64,000 nt of DNA, taken from NCBI GenBank assembly GCA_037693485.1, contig CM075344.1, positions 70,303,501 to 70,367,500 of the forward strand, written 5' to 3'. Positions 10,748 through 20,437 of the stretch are shown one piece after another. Under the pieces are notes generated by a model. It had not been told where the DNA came from and searched no databases. It saw only the letters and a program-made list of their open reading frames with translations. This stretch comes from Kitagawia praeruptora (lineage: Eukaryota; Streptophyta; Magnoliopsida; Apiales; Apiaceae). Position 1 is the first letter of the stretch; every line of letters starts with the position of its first letter. The position numbers and the translations under genes were made by a program.

Positions 10748-10767
10748 TTTGCACGTCCTCGTGCAAA
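10748..10767 (-). other. Hairpin with AGGA loop beside the PPT of C
   Basis: TTTGCACG-AGGA-CGTGCAAA forms a perfect 8-bp stem with an AGGA loop on the coding strand. E, F and G have ATGCTTG-AGGA-CAAGCAT at the same place: constant loop, different but still paired stem. Confidence 0.85.
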
Positions 10768-10796
10768 CTAACATAATAATTATACTAACTAATTAT

Positions 10797-10918
10797 TACC
10801 ACTTCCGTAGGTGATCACGGTTGCATTTGGCATATGCAACAAGCCCTTTAAACCCCTAGGTAGCCCTAGTGGACGAGTAAGGTCTCGTGAGGGTTTATAG
10901 TGAATATACCCACAAAAT
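10797..10918 (-). other. 122-nt conserved 3' UTR element, copy in C
   Basis: This block is nearly identical to 28496-28617 (E), 39917-40038 (F) and 61146-61267 (G); C has about three private differences. It contains GTTGCAT…ATGCAAC and CCGT…ACGG inverted repeats. It has no sustained ORF, so RNA-level function is more likely than coding. Confidence 0.85.
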
Positions 10919-12564
10919 TCATCCAACCATGCAAAAGATTAATGCCAACACAACACCACACACACAAGTCCTCTCATGCCACATCAGCTTAAGAATCAAA
11001 ATGAAAATGCAATGCCTTGGTGTCTAAAGTGCAAGTATCCACATAGTATACTCAAAGAAGATGCAATAAGATCATAGAAATTCATGTCAAATGTAAGAAT
11101 AGGTTGGTAAACATGATAAGCACACAAGAGCACATCTTTGAGACAAAATCTGGGATCTCCTATGCCAAAAACAAAAACTCACCCTTCACTCACAAAAATA
11201 TTCACTCAAAACAAAGGTAAGTGTTTCACTCAACTCCAACAATATCATAAACATGCTTCGTCCTTGTTATCAATCTAACCTTTAACGCAACATACATCAT
11301 CAATGACAATCAAAAGGTCTTTGTTAAGGTTGTAACGGGGCTAGGGACAAGGTATGTCAAGAAAGCCAAAGAAGGTTAAGTCAAAAGCTAGTACCTGACA
11401 ATAAAATTCAAACAACTCCCATACTTTCATCCCCACACTTGAACTTTTATTTATAAACAACTTGAATAGTCGAAACAAAGTAGGATCACAAAAGATAAAA
11501 ATGCTCTCAAATTTATTTTTCTGCTTTTTTTTTTTCTGTTTTTTTCTATTTTTTTTTCTTTTTTTTTTTTTCAAGAGAGCAAAAATAATAGCAAGAACAA
11601 CGATCCCATAAATATGATTTCAAACTTCGACTAACAAGCTATGAACCAAACCCCAAATATTCCCCCAAAGTTATGATCATCAATAAAACCCCCCTTTTAT
11701 ACACACCTTATCACTCCCTTACGAACAATACTAGCCTTTGACAATTGGGTTCAAATTTAATGTAAGGCCAATAGAATAAAAAGGATAATGGCAAGTAACT
11801 TGGTGTGTCACCGAAAGAATAAGATTAGGCTCAAAGGGTTAACTAATGGATCATGTATAAATGGTTTGGATATATGGGAAATATGAGGTTATACCTAATT
11901 GCCTTTATCATGTTATCATCAATTAATGTCATGCATCTTAAGAAAGACTTCAAGCAAGTGCTAGCAATGCAAACGACAAGTGGACACTCAAGAAAATGAA
12001 TAATCATGCAAAAGATATGCATATAGGCTCAAAATCTCACTTGGTGTGACCAAACATAATCAATCCCAAATAACAGCCTCTCTAACGCACCTACTTGTAC
12101 TCAAAGCATATAGACCAAATTACCTTGCACATATTCATGTCATTCTAATCACTTAGCACATTCAAAAAGTCTACTAGTTTCTACTTGCTAGTGTAAGTGT
12201 GTGCACAAGAACATCACATATCACTTCTCATACAAAAGCATCCATAAACACAAGATTCCTACGCATGCATGGGTGTATTAAGCAAAATACAACAACTAAT
12301 CAAATTGCATGGCTAGAATTATTTTTGGTATTTTTCATTTTTAAATTTTTTTTTTCTACTACTACAAGCACATCCCCACACTTAAATGTGACAATGTCCT
12401 CAATGGCACAATACTAAGAATATCAACTAATAACAAGAAGGAAAGAAATACTCCCCTATGCCGAAGCATGAAGTGCACCAGTCCTCCACAGTATACAGAA
12501 TCCATGGGTTGCCTCCCAAGTAGCGCATTTGTTTAACGTCGTTAGCCCGACACCGACTCATCAA

Positions 12565-15500
12565 TCATTCAGCAGAAGGAGAAGATAACAGAATATCCAC
12601 CTCCTCGTTAATTGGTTCACCAGCTCTATAGTGCTTTACTCTTTGCCCATTCACCTTGAATGAGTCTCCATGGCTATTCATCAATTCAACTGCACCATAG
12701 GGAAAAACCTTGCGTACCTTGAACGGACCTGACCACCTAGAACGAAGTTTTCCGGGAAAAAGTCTCAACCTTGAATTAAACAGAAGAACTAACTCCCCTT
12801 CCTTGAATTCTCTTCGTAACAGCCCTTTGTCATGCCACTTCTTTGTTTTCTCTTTGTAAAGCTTAGAACTTTCATAAGCCTCAAAACGAAGCTCATCTAG
12901 CTCATTAAGTTGTAGAAGTCTCTTCTTACCCGCTGCTAACATATCAAAATTTAGACCCTTGATAGCCCAAAATGCACGGTGCTCTAACTCAACGGGAAGA
13001 TGACATGCTTTTCCATATACCAATCTGTACGGAGTTGTCCCAATAGGTGTCTTGAACGCAGTTCTATAAGCCCAAAGTGCATCATCAAGCTTCATAGACC
13101 AATCCTTCCTTGATTTTGCAACTGTCTTCTCCAAGATATTCTTTATTTCACGATTAGAGATCTCCACCTGACCACTGGTTTGGGGATGATAAGAAAGTCC
13201 CACCTTATGATAAACTCCATATTTCTTCAACATTGCTTCAAAACGATTTTCGAGAAAATGCTTTCCTCCATCACTAATCAAAATCCTTGGCACTCCAAAT
13301 CTAGGAAAAATCGTCTTCTTGAAGAACTTGCTCACAACACGAGCATCATTAGTGGGAGATGCAATGGCTTCAACCCATTTCGAGACGTAATCCACAGCTA
13401 CCAAGATATACCTGTTCTTAAAAGATGGAGGGAATGGTCCCATGAAATCTACTCCCCAAACATCAAAAAGCTCCACTTCAAGAATGCTATTGAGAGGCAT
13501 CTCATTGCGTCTTGAAATATTCCCCGTTCTTTGGCAACGATCACAAGAATGAACATATTGGTGGACATCTTTAAAAAGAGTTGGCCAATAAAAACCGCAA
13601 TGAAGAATCTTTGCAGCAGTTTTCGTAGTACTTGCATGACCACCACTTGGCAAATCGTGACAATGTGAGATTATAGAAGCAATCTCATTATACGGAACAC
13701 ATCTTCTAATAACTCCATCTGCACAAGATTTATAGAGAAAAGGATCATCCCAAAAGTGCTTCCTCACATCATAGAAAAATTTCTTCTTTTGCTGCGACGA
13801 GTAACCATGAGGAACAGTTCCACTAGCTAAGAAATTAGCTATGTCAGCATACCAAGGAACCTCTAGACTTGCAAGAGAAAGTAGATGATCGTCAGGAAAA
13901 GAATCATCAATTGGAGTAGATTTACCATCTTCCTCATCAAGAGTAAGGCGTGAAAGATGATCAGCAACCACGTTCTCAGCCCCTTTCTTATCTTTAATCT
14001 CTAAGTCAAATTCTTGAAGAAGCAAAATCCAACGAATCAGACGAGGTTTAGCATCCTTCTTACTCATCAAGTATCTCAAAGCTGCATGATCAGTGTGAAC
14101 AATAACTTTCGAACCAACGAGATAGGATCGAAATTTTTCCATAGAATACACCACTGCTAGCAATTCTTTCTCCGTTGTTGCATAATTAATCTGAGCCCCA
14201 TCCAAGGTCTTGCTTGTATAGTATATAGCATGCAGCTTTCCATCTTTCCTTTGACCTAGGACTGCACCAATAGCTTGATCGCTAGCATCACACATGATCT
14301 CAAATGGTAGACTCCAGTCCGGTGGTTGCATAATTGGAGCAGAGACAAGAGCTTTCTTCAATGTTTCAAAAGCCTCAACACAAGCATCAGTGAACACAAA
14401 AGGTACCTCCTTACCCAAGAGCTCGGTAAGAGGTCGAGCAATCTTCGAAAAATCTTTTATGAAGCGGCGATAGAATCCCGCATGACCCAGAAAACTTCTT
14501 ATCCCCTTGACTGAAGTAGGGTGTGGTAAGCGCTCAATAACCTCGACCTTGGCTTTATCAACTTCAATGCCTCTCTTCGAAACAACATGACCCAGAACAA
14601 CTCCCTCTTGTACCATAAAGTGGCATTTTTCCCAATTGAGAATGAGATTAACTTCTTGACATCTATGAAGCACCTTCTCCAAGTTATGTAAACATGCATC
14701 AAAAGAAGTTCCACCAACTGAGAAGTCATCCATAAAAACCTCCATAATGTCTTCAATGAAATCTGAGAAAATTGCCATCATACATCTCTGAAAAGTGGGA
14801 GGAGCACAACATAGACCAAACGGCATTCTGCGGTATGCAAATGTACCATAGGGACATGTGAAAGTCGTCTTTTCTTGATCATTCGGATGGATAGGAATCT
14901 GAAAGAAGCCTGAATATCCATCTAAGAAGCAAAAGTAAGAATGTTTCGCCAATCTTTCAAGCATTTGATCAATAAAAGGGAGAGGAAAATGATCTTTCCT
15001 TGTGGCCTTATTCAATTTCCGATAATCAATGCACATTCGCCACCCTGTCACAGTTCTAGTAGAGATCAACTCACCCTTATCATTCTTCACAACGGTCATT
15101 CCTCCTTTCTTTGGAACAACATGCACAGGACTAACCCACTTGCTGTCAGAGATAGGATAGATTATACTTGCATCAAGAAGTTTTAACACCTCCTTTTTGA
15201 CCACCTCCATCATATTAGGATTGAGTCTCCGTTGAGGCTCAATAGAAGAAGCTTGCTCATCTTCCAGAATAATTTTATGCATGCAGAATGATGGATTAAT
15301 GCCCTTGATATCATCAATGGAATACCCAATAACATTTTTATATTTTTTCAAGACCGTGAGCAATTGCTCAATTTGAATGTCATCAAGCTCAGAATTAACA
15401 ATAATAGGATATGATTCATTAGGGCCCATAAACACATATTTCAAAGATGCAGGTAGTGGTTTCAGTTCTACCTTAGGAGGCGTGGAACTCTCCTTAACTT

Positions 15501-16719
15501 CCTCATGCTGTAACACATTAGAATGTTCATGCTTATATGTAGGTGCTGCATCCAAAAGCTTCTCGTAACCCTGACACTCTCCATTTTCTTCATCAACATT
15601 ACCCTCAAGAACAGCTTGAAGTGGATCCTCAGATAAAAGAATTTTGGCTTTCATGTCGATCACTTCCTCTAGTGCATCCACCCTATTCACAGACTCATCC
15701 GTAGAAGGATGTCCCATTGTACTTTGCAGCTTGAATTCCATCTTCTCTTCGCCTACCTCAAAAGAAATCCTTCCATTTTTCATGTCAATGATAGCTCCAG
15801 CTGTTGCTAAGAAAGGCCTCCCAAGAATGATAGGAATATTTGCATCTTCTTCCATTTCCATGACAACAAAATCACACGGAATATAAAACTTTCCTACCTT
15901 AAGGGGCACATCTTCAAGAATTCCCAATGGAAATTTCACACTTCTGTCTGCCAGTTGTAGAGAGATACGTGTGGGTTTTAGTTCACCCATCTGAAGCTGT
16001 TCACAAATCGACAAAGGCATCAAACTGACACTTGCTCCAAGATCACATAGAGCCCTTTTAATTTCGACATCCCCAAGCTGAACAGGAATAGAGTAGCTAC
16101 CTGGGTCCGCTAACTTCTTCGGAAGATCATTTTGCAAGATGGCACTGCACTCTGCCGTTAATGAGATGGTAGAGCTTTCTTCAATTTTTCTCTTCCTTGA
16201 CAAAATGTCTTTCAGGAATTTTGCATAAGATGGCATCTCAGTTATAGCATCCATGAATGGGATATTGATATGTAGCTTCTGCAAAATTTCAAGGAATTTA
16301 CCATACTTCTTCTCTAGCTTCGCTTGTGCTAACCTTTGTGGAAAAGGAACAGGTGGCACATATGGTTTGAGAGGAACAGCTTCTGATTCTTTGGTTTCTT
16401 TCTCCCCAACCTCTAGGTCTACCAGTTTCTCAGTTGCAATCTCCTCTTCACCTTCCTTAGCATTCACAACATTTTTGCTCACTTTCAATCCCGGCTCCTT
16501 CAATTCTGTACCACTTCTCAAAGTTATAGCATTGATATGGCCCCTTGACGGTTGCTCAGTTTGGCCAGGAAGTTGGCCTGAAGACTTATTAAGTTGGCTC
16601 AACTGTTGAGAAATTTGAGTGATAGTGTTCTCCATCATTTTGTTGTGAGCCTTTATCTCGTTGATGCTTGAATCGAAGTGCTCATTCTTCTTTGATTGAG
16701 TAGAGATAAATCCTTCCAT
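12565..16719 (-). CDS. pol: Athila-type Pol of element C (PR-RT-RNase H-INT), open
   Basis: The frame has 1384 codons from the first ATG and is in fact open up to the TAG at 16879, in the same frame as gag. After a gag C-terminal part (NAITLRSGTELKEPG) come protease CDLGASVSLMPLS near residue 225, reverse transcriptase with DYRKLNKATRKDHFPLPFID and catalytic FMDDFSV near 655, RNase H CDASDQAIGAVLGQRK near 800, the integrase HHCC finger (HCHDLPSGGH… CDRCQRTGNISRRNEMP) near 1030-1090, the integrase core (GVDFMGPFPP, SDGGKHFLEN, SGQVEISNRE) and a basic C-terminus ending LLSSPSAE. All catalytic positions I can check are present. The absence of further stops fits the near-identical LTRs. Confidence 0.96.
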   Translation of the reverse strand: MEGFISTQSKKNEHFDSSINEIKAHNKMMENTITQISQQLSQLNKSSGQLPGQTEQPSRGHINAITLRSGTELKEPGLKVSKNVVNAKEGEEEIATEKLVDLEVGEKETKESEAVPLKPYVPPVPFPQRLAQAKLEKKYGKFLEILQKLHINIPFMDAITEMPSYAKFLKDILSRKRKIEESSTISLTAECSAILQNDLPKKLADPGSYSIPVQLGDVEIKRALCDLGASVSLMPLSICEQLQMGELKPTRISLQLADRSVKFPLGILEDVPLKVGKFYIPCDFVVMEMEEDANIPIILGRPFLATAGAIIDMKNGRISFEVGEEKMEFKLQSTMGHPSTDESVNRVDALEEVIDMKAKILLSEDPLQAVLEGNVDEENGECQGYEKLLDAAPTYKHEHSNVLQHEEVKESSTPPKVELKPLPASLKYVFMGPNESYPIIVNSELDDIQIEQLLTVLKKYKNVIGYSIDDIKGINPSFCMHKIILEDEQASSIEPQRRLNPNMMEVVKKEVLKLLDASIIYPISDSKWVSPVHVVPKKGGMTVVKNDKGELISTRTVTGWRMCIDYRKLNKATRKDHFPLPFIDQMLERLAKHSYFCFLDGYSGFFQIPIHPNDQEKTTFTCPYGTFAYRRMPFGLCCAPPTFQRCMMAIFSDFIEDIMEVFMDDFSVGGTSFDACLHNLEKVLHRCQEVNLILNWEKCHFMVQEGVVLGHVVSKRGIEVDKAKVEVIERLPHPTSVKGIRSFLGHAGFYRRFIKDFSKIARPLTELLGKEVPFVFTDACVEAFETLKKALVSAPIMQPPDWSLPFEIMCDASDQAIGAVLGQRKDGKLHAIYYTSKTLDGAQINYATTEKELLAVVYSMEKFRSYLVGSKVIVHTDHAALRYLMSKKDAKPRLIRWILLLQEFDLEIKDKKGAENVVADHLSRLTLDEEDGKSTPIDDSFPDDHLLSLASLEVPWYADIANFLASGTVPHGYSSQQKKKFFYDVRKHFWDDPFLYKSCADGVIRRCVPYNEIASIISHCHDLPSGGHASTTKTAAKILHCGFYWPTLFKDVHQYVHSCDRCQRTGNISRRNEMPLNSILEVELFDVWGVDFMGPFPPSFKNRYILVAVDYVSKWVEAIASPTNDARVVSKFFKKTIFPRFGVPRILISDGGKHFLENRFEAMLKKYGVYHKVGLSYHPQTSGQVEISNREIKNILEKTVAKSRKDWSMKLDDALWAYRTAFKTPIGTTPYRLVYGKACHLPVELEHRAFWAIKGLNFDMLAAGKKRLLQLNELDELRFEAYESSKLYKEKTKKWHDKGLLRREFKEGELVLLFNSRLRLFPGKLRSRWSGPFKVRKVFPYGAVELMNSHGDSFKVNGQRVKHYRAGEPINEEVDILLSSPSAE

Positions 16720-16878
16720 AAGACTTTCAAAGTTGGATTTCTGCAGCTGAGCTTGCTGAAAACCAGGAGGCTGAGAAAAATTATTTTGTGAAGATTGAGC
16801 TTGACCCTGATTGTTCCTGTAGGAGAAATGTGGATGATCTCTCCAACCTGGATTGTACGTGTTGGAGTAAGGATTATA

Positions 16879-17880
16879 CTACGGCCTCTGATTCTGATTG
16901 TAAAGAGCATTAGCTTGCTCAACTGCCATTCCAGAAGGATTGTATTGACAAGCAAGTTTGGTGTGTCCAACAACACCACATATCTCACATGAAGCAACAG
17001 TAGATGAAGAACTTCTGGAATCCAATTGCTCAATCTTTTTGACCATAGCCTGCATAGTAGTATTCAACATGGTTAGAGCATCAACATCATACTTACCACC
17101 TTTCTTAGGATGATTTCGATCACTGTATGGATAATTGTCATTAGACGCTATCTCGTCTAACAAAACTTTCGCATCCTCAGTACTCTTCTTCATAATAGAA
17201 CCACCAGAAGAAGCATCAACAAAGTTTCGGAACTCTTGTGTCAACCCATTATAGAATGTTTGGATCAACAACCAGTCAGGAATTCCATGGTGAGGGCATT
17301 GTCTCTGAAGTCGCTTAAATTTTCTCCAAGCATCATGAAGTGACTCGTCATGATCTTGACGAAAATTAGAGATCTCATTCCGGAGCTTAGAGGTCTTCTT
17401 CTGACTGAAGAATTTAAGTAGAAAAGCCTTCGCAAGACTATCCCAAGTAGTGAATGTGTTTGGTCCTTCATCTTTCAACCAAACTTTTGCTGTATCTCGA
17501 AGAGAGAATGGAAATAAACGCAGCTTTATAGCATCATCACTAACATTGGTCAGCTTAATTGTATCACACTTTTCAAGAAAACTCTCAAGATGATCAACAG
17601 GATTTTCAGTGGACAATCCTGCGAAAGAATCATTGGAGATGAATTGGATGAACTGAGGCTTGAGCTCAAAGTGTGTAGCTGTGACTGCTGGTCTGACAAT
17701 GCTGGAGAGTACGCCTGTAGCATCTGGCATACCATGCTCCCTAAGAGCTTTAGCTGTTGTATCAGTCATAATTTCCTTATCCTTGTTTTTCCTTCGCTTG
17801 CCTGCTTGCCTTCTTGCTGTAGCTTCAATTTCAGGATCAATTTCAATTAAGTTTTCAGTACCTGAACTTCGAGTGTGCAT
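16879..17880 (-). CDS. gag: Gag of element C, ended by TAG in the pol frame
   Basis: It starts MHTRSSGTENLIEIDPE at 17880. The capsid domain includes FIQFISNDSFAGL, LRLFPFSLRDTAKVWLKDEG and CPHHGIPDWLLIQTFYNG. A canonical nucleocapsid knuckle CEICGVVGHTKLAC lies near residue 300. The frame stops at TAG (16879-16881) after YNQNQRP, but the same frame continues at once (YNPYSNTYNPGWRDH…) into pol. Either the TAG is a single nonsense change in an otherwise intact gag-pol, or it is a read-through stop. The next codons (UAUAAU) are not the well-known UAG-CAR-YYA leaky context, so I favour mutation. Confidence 0.93.
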   Translation of the reverse strand: MHTRSSGTENLIEIDPEIEATARRQAGKRRKNKDKEIMTDTTAKALREHGMPDATGVLSSIVRPAVTATHFELKPQFIQFISNDSFAGLSTENPVDHLESFLEKCDTIKLTNVSDDAIKLRLFPFSLRDTAKVWLKDEGPNTFTTWDSLAKAFLLKFFSQKKTSKLRNEISNFRQDHDESLHDAWRKFKRLQRQCPHHGIPDWLLIQTFYNGLTQEFRNFVDASSGGSIMKKSTEDAKVLLDEIASNDNYPYSDRNHPKKGGKYDVDALTMLNTTMQAMVKKIEQLDSRSSSSTVASCEICGVVGHTKLACQYNPSGMAVEQANALYNQNQRP

Positions 17881-17993
17881 GCAACAAGAGAACTAGAAAC
17901 GATGATCAATTAACAAGGGAATAATAGCCGAAGCAACATAACTAAAATACTTAGCTAAATCAATTCAAAATTAACTAATCTAACACTGCTTTG

Positions 17994-18011
17994 TCCCCGG
18001 CAGCGGCGCCA
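17994..18011 (-). other. Primer binding site of element C
   Basis: The minus strand reads TGGCGCCGCTGCCGGGGA (tRNA-Asp type), six bases from the 5' LTR end. Confidence 0.92.
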
Positions 18012-18017
18012 AAAATT

Positions 18018-19568
18018 TGACAAGGCCGTCGCGTGCCTATCAAATAATAAATCTAACAAATCCTTCTAACTATGTAGTAGGGTAAGTCAGAGTCGATCCC
18101 ACAGAGACAAACGTATCAATCACTAGTTGTTTCTGATTTAATTCGGCTAAGCAAGTAACACAATAAATATTGAGAGATTATTAAACTAATTTTATACTAA
18201 AGAGAATTTTGTTTGTATTAATCAAATATTAAAAACATCCAGAATTAAGTGTCCCCGCTAGCATGAATTGATGCAATTGTGAATTCCTGCCCCAATTAAT
18301 CGTACGCTGCTCAACAGGAAAGATGCGCCCTATAAATACCAATAACCTCTCTCGAGTATTAATGGCTTCTCTTAAAATACAATCAAGCCTATTCTCATGG
18401 TATCATGTAATTTAGAGACATTAATTACAGCACCCTAAATTCCTAACAATCCATTCTACCTATTCTCATGGAGAATTTCATGTTCTTACTGGATAAATCA
18501 CAACCCTCTAATCCAACTCTCGTTGATAATTAGATATTGGTTCAAACAATACACATAATCACGTCTGATTTGTAATTGCTAATTAAAACAACTCAATAAG
18601 CAAGAGCAATTAAACAATCAAATTGGGGGAATTGGGAAATTCACACATCAATCATAACTAGGGTTCTACTTAACCCTAGATTAATTATCTACTCACTCAT
18701 GATTGAATTAATAAAACAAGAATTAATAATTGAACACATAATTATAAGAATAGAAGAAAAACCTTTAATCTTGATCTTCAAAGAAAATAAATATTCTCCC
18801 AAAAATCTCCAGAAGAAAGTGTTTACAAAGTTGTGTCTAATAATATTTTTTTCGATCCCCAAAACTTTGCCTTAGAAGTGTTTTTATATCGTTACAAGGC
18901 CAAAATAATTGTTACCATTGAATTAGATCCCCAGCTATTTTACAAATTCGAATAAAATACGGGACAAGTTGTCAAATTTCTGCACAGGTCCATGTGATGT
19001 GGGTCCAGTGTTTTACTCTATTTTTGTTTCCGCAGCAGGTTTGTAATGAGACATGCACTGCACTGGCGCTAGCAAAACTGAGCCCACTCTCCTTAGCACG
19101 CGCGTGCATGGCACGCGCCAGGTATACAGAACAGCTGTGCGCGCGTGGAGGCCAAACAGCTGGTTGGGGCGTGTTGCTTCATTCAGTAGGCGTGTAAATT
19201 GGTTATGTACACAGAGCCTGCTGCACCGTGGGAAGAGAAAACATCCCGCAGGACTTTTACTGATTACAGGACCAGGGCAAACCGCACCCCGGGTTTAATA
19301 ATTACACCGCAGGCCTCCTTTTTTAATTTAAATACCGCATAACTGTTTCACAAATAGCAGCTCCAACATGAAAATTCTGTTCCACATTTTTTCAGCAACT
19401 CATTCTCGCTTTTTATTTCAAAATTACTTCCTCCAAAATTTAAAGGGCACACCTGAAACACTTCACAAAAACTTATCAAAAACTAATTAAATCTACACGA
19501 TTATTCACAAAAGCACCGTGAATGCAGGAACAAAATCCTATAAATTATATATAAAATATATTCTATCA
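18018..19568 (-). repeat. 5' LTR of element C (1551 bp)
   Basis: It matches 9178-10728 at a constant offset of 8840, with one substitution seen (18288). It ends on the minus strand with CTTGTCA next to the primer site. Confidence 0.95.
18881..18888 (-). promoter_or_regulatory. TATA box in 5' LTR of C
   Basis: TATAAAAA on the minus strand, oriented towards gag; the probable core promoter of a young, potentially expressible element. Confidence 0.6.
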
Positions 19569-19573
19569 GTTCC
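19569..19573. repeat. Target duplication of element C, right copy
   Basis: GTTCC, identical to 9173-9177. Confidence 0.93.
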
Positions 19574-19741
19574 TAACATGTAGTCTTCGATACACTGTTC
19601 ATTCCTGACTAAACTATACAGATAACTGTCTTACACATAAATCCTATATACAGTGCTGAATCCTTTATAAGATCAGGATTACAAGAAGTATAATGTGTAA
19701 ATTCTATTCTTAACATCACAACTTATGAATTATTCCTAACA
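19574..19741 (-). repeat. 5' LTR of element B, portion right of C
   Basis: This is the start of the B LTR on the minus strand (TGTTAGGAATAATTC…). It ends at 19741, beyond which the D LTR resumes. TGTTA here and TAACA at 8601 are the inverted LTR termini. Confidence 0.8.
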
Positions 19742-20392
19742 GAGTTATCGATCAAGTCAATTCTAGTTCTCGAATCAACTACTTAGTCACTTCTCGAATA
19801 CATTCTTGGAGACAAAGTTCTGAAGGAATTGTACAAGTCAGAAACCTGCAACAAGCCAATGCACTTTATGGACCACAATATGTAACGTGCTCTGGAAAGC
19901 CTACAAGGAAGCTTGGAGAGATATAGAAGAGACAAGGGGCTAAAGAAGTGGATCTGAACAGGCTTTGCAAAGTCAAATCTGTAACCGTTTGGACACTTAC
20001 TCAAAAAGGATAGACAGACTAGAAAGTAATTTGTTCAGCTACCTTATTTGTAGTAAGTAGGGTGTATCCATGTTCTATAAGGATACAGCCTCACTTCCTT
20101 AGTCAATTAACTTAGTAACTTTGTGAGTCAAGTTTTTCATACACTGTAAGCTGTATCTCTCTGAGAAAAACGAAGCTGAGAATACTATCATTTGTATTCA
20201 AAGATTGTAGCGACCTTTATCTAATAATACATTAGATTAAAGTGATATTGTGTTTTGTGTTATTCTTTATCCGCACCTTCAATCTTGCACACACAAACAC
20301 TCTTGCTACATAGACTCGGAAAAAGAAAAGTTCAAGAATCCATTCACCCCCCCTCTGTATTCTTTTATCGTATTCAATACTCAATGTCAACA
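19742..20392 (+). repeat. 5' LTR of element D, 3' portion
   Basis: It is bounded on the left by B and on the right by the primer site, and ends AATGTCAACA. It holds two TTCTCGAA motifs (19767, 19791) like those of the pol-ORF3 spacer, and a C7 box near the end (20347), as in the B and H LTRs. The left part is displaced beyond B outside the window. Confidence 0.75.
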
Positions 20393-20394
20393 AG

Positions 20395-20406
20395 TGGTAT
20401 CAGAGC
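20395..20406 (+). other. Primer binding site of element D
   Basis: TGGTATCAGAGC, the tRNA-iMet type, two bases after the LTR end. Confidence 0.92.
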
Positions 20407-20437
20407 GGGCTGTTTATTCAAAAACAGAAAAACGATC

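Larger units (their letters stand above)
10729..12564 (-). other. 3' UTR of element C, non-coding
   Basis: This 1.8-kb stretch between the pol stop and the 3' LTR has no credible ORF. From the LTR outward (minus-strand sense reversed) it holds the polypurine tract, a 20-nt hairpin, the 122-nt conserved block, about 600 bp homologous to the 3' UTR of E, an A/G-rich tract (T-rich on plus, about 11519-11572) bounded by GCTCTC/GAGAGC, and close to pol the GGGAGGCAACCC block. No env-like gene is present. Confidence 0.8.
9178..19568 (-). mobile_element. Element C: complete, very young Athila-like Ty3/gypsy retrotransposon
   Basis: C is a full 10.4-kb element with two 1551-bp LTRs (9178-10728 and 18018-19568), the duplication GTTCC on both sides, a primer site (17994-18011), a gag-pol frame on the minus strand and a 1.8-kb 3' UTR. 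By eye the LTRs differ at one base (C at 9448, T at 18288), so insertion was recent. Only one coding defect is visible: a TAG between gag and pol. The RT/RNase H/integrase block (WEKCHFMVQEGVVLGHVVS, VKGIRSFLGHAGFYRRFIKD) is of Athila type. There is no third ORF after pol. Confidence 0.95.
3421..19741 (-). mobile_element. Element B: SIRE-like Ty1/copia retrotransposon, split by A and C
   Basis: B is coded on the minus strand: pol (3421-6248), gag (6260-8551), primer site (8587-8598) and 5' LTR. C (9178-19568) splits the LTR into 8601-9177 and 19574-19741. A interrupts pol on the left, so the rest of RNase H and the 3' LTR lie beyond the window. The long gag, the LTR ends TGTTA…TAACA and the iMet primer site fit the SIRE/Maximus lineage. 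B itself sits in the 5' LTR of D; bases after its right end (GAGTT) should be one copy of its target duplication. Confidence 0.88.
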
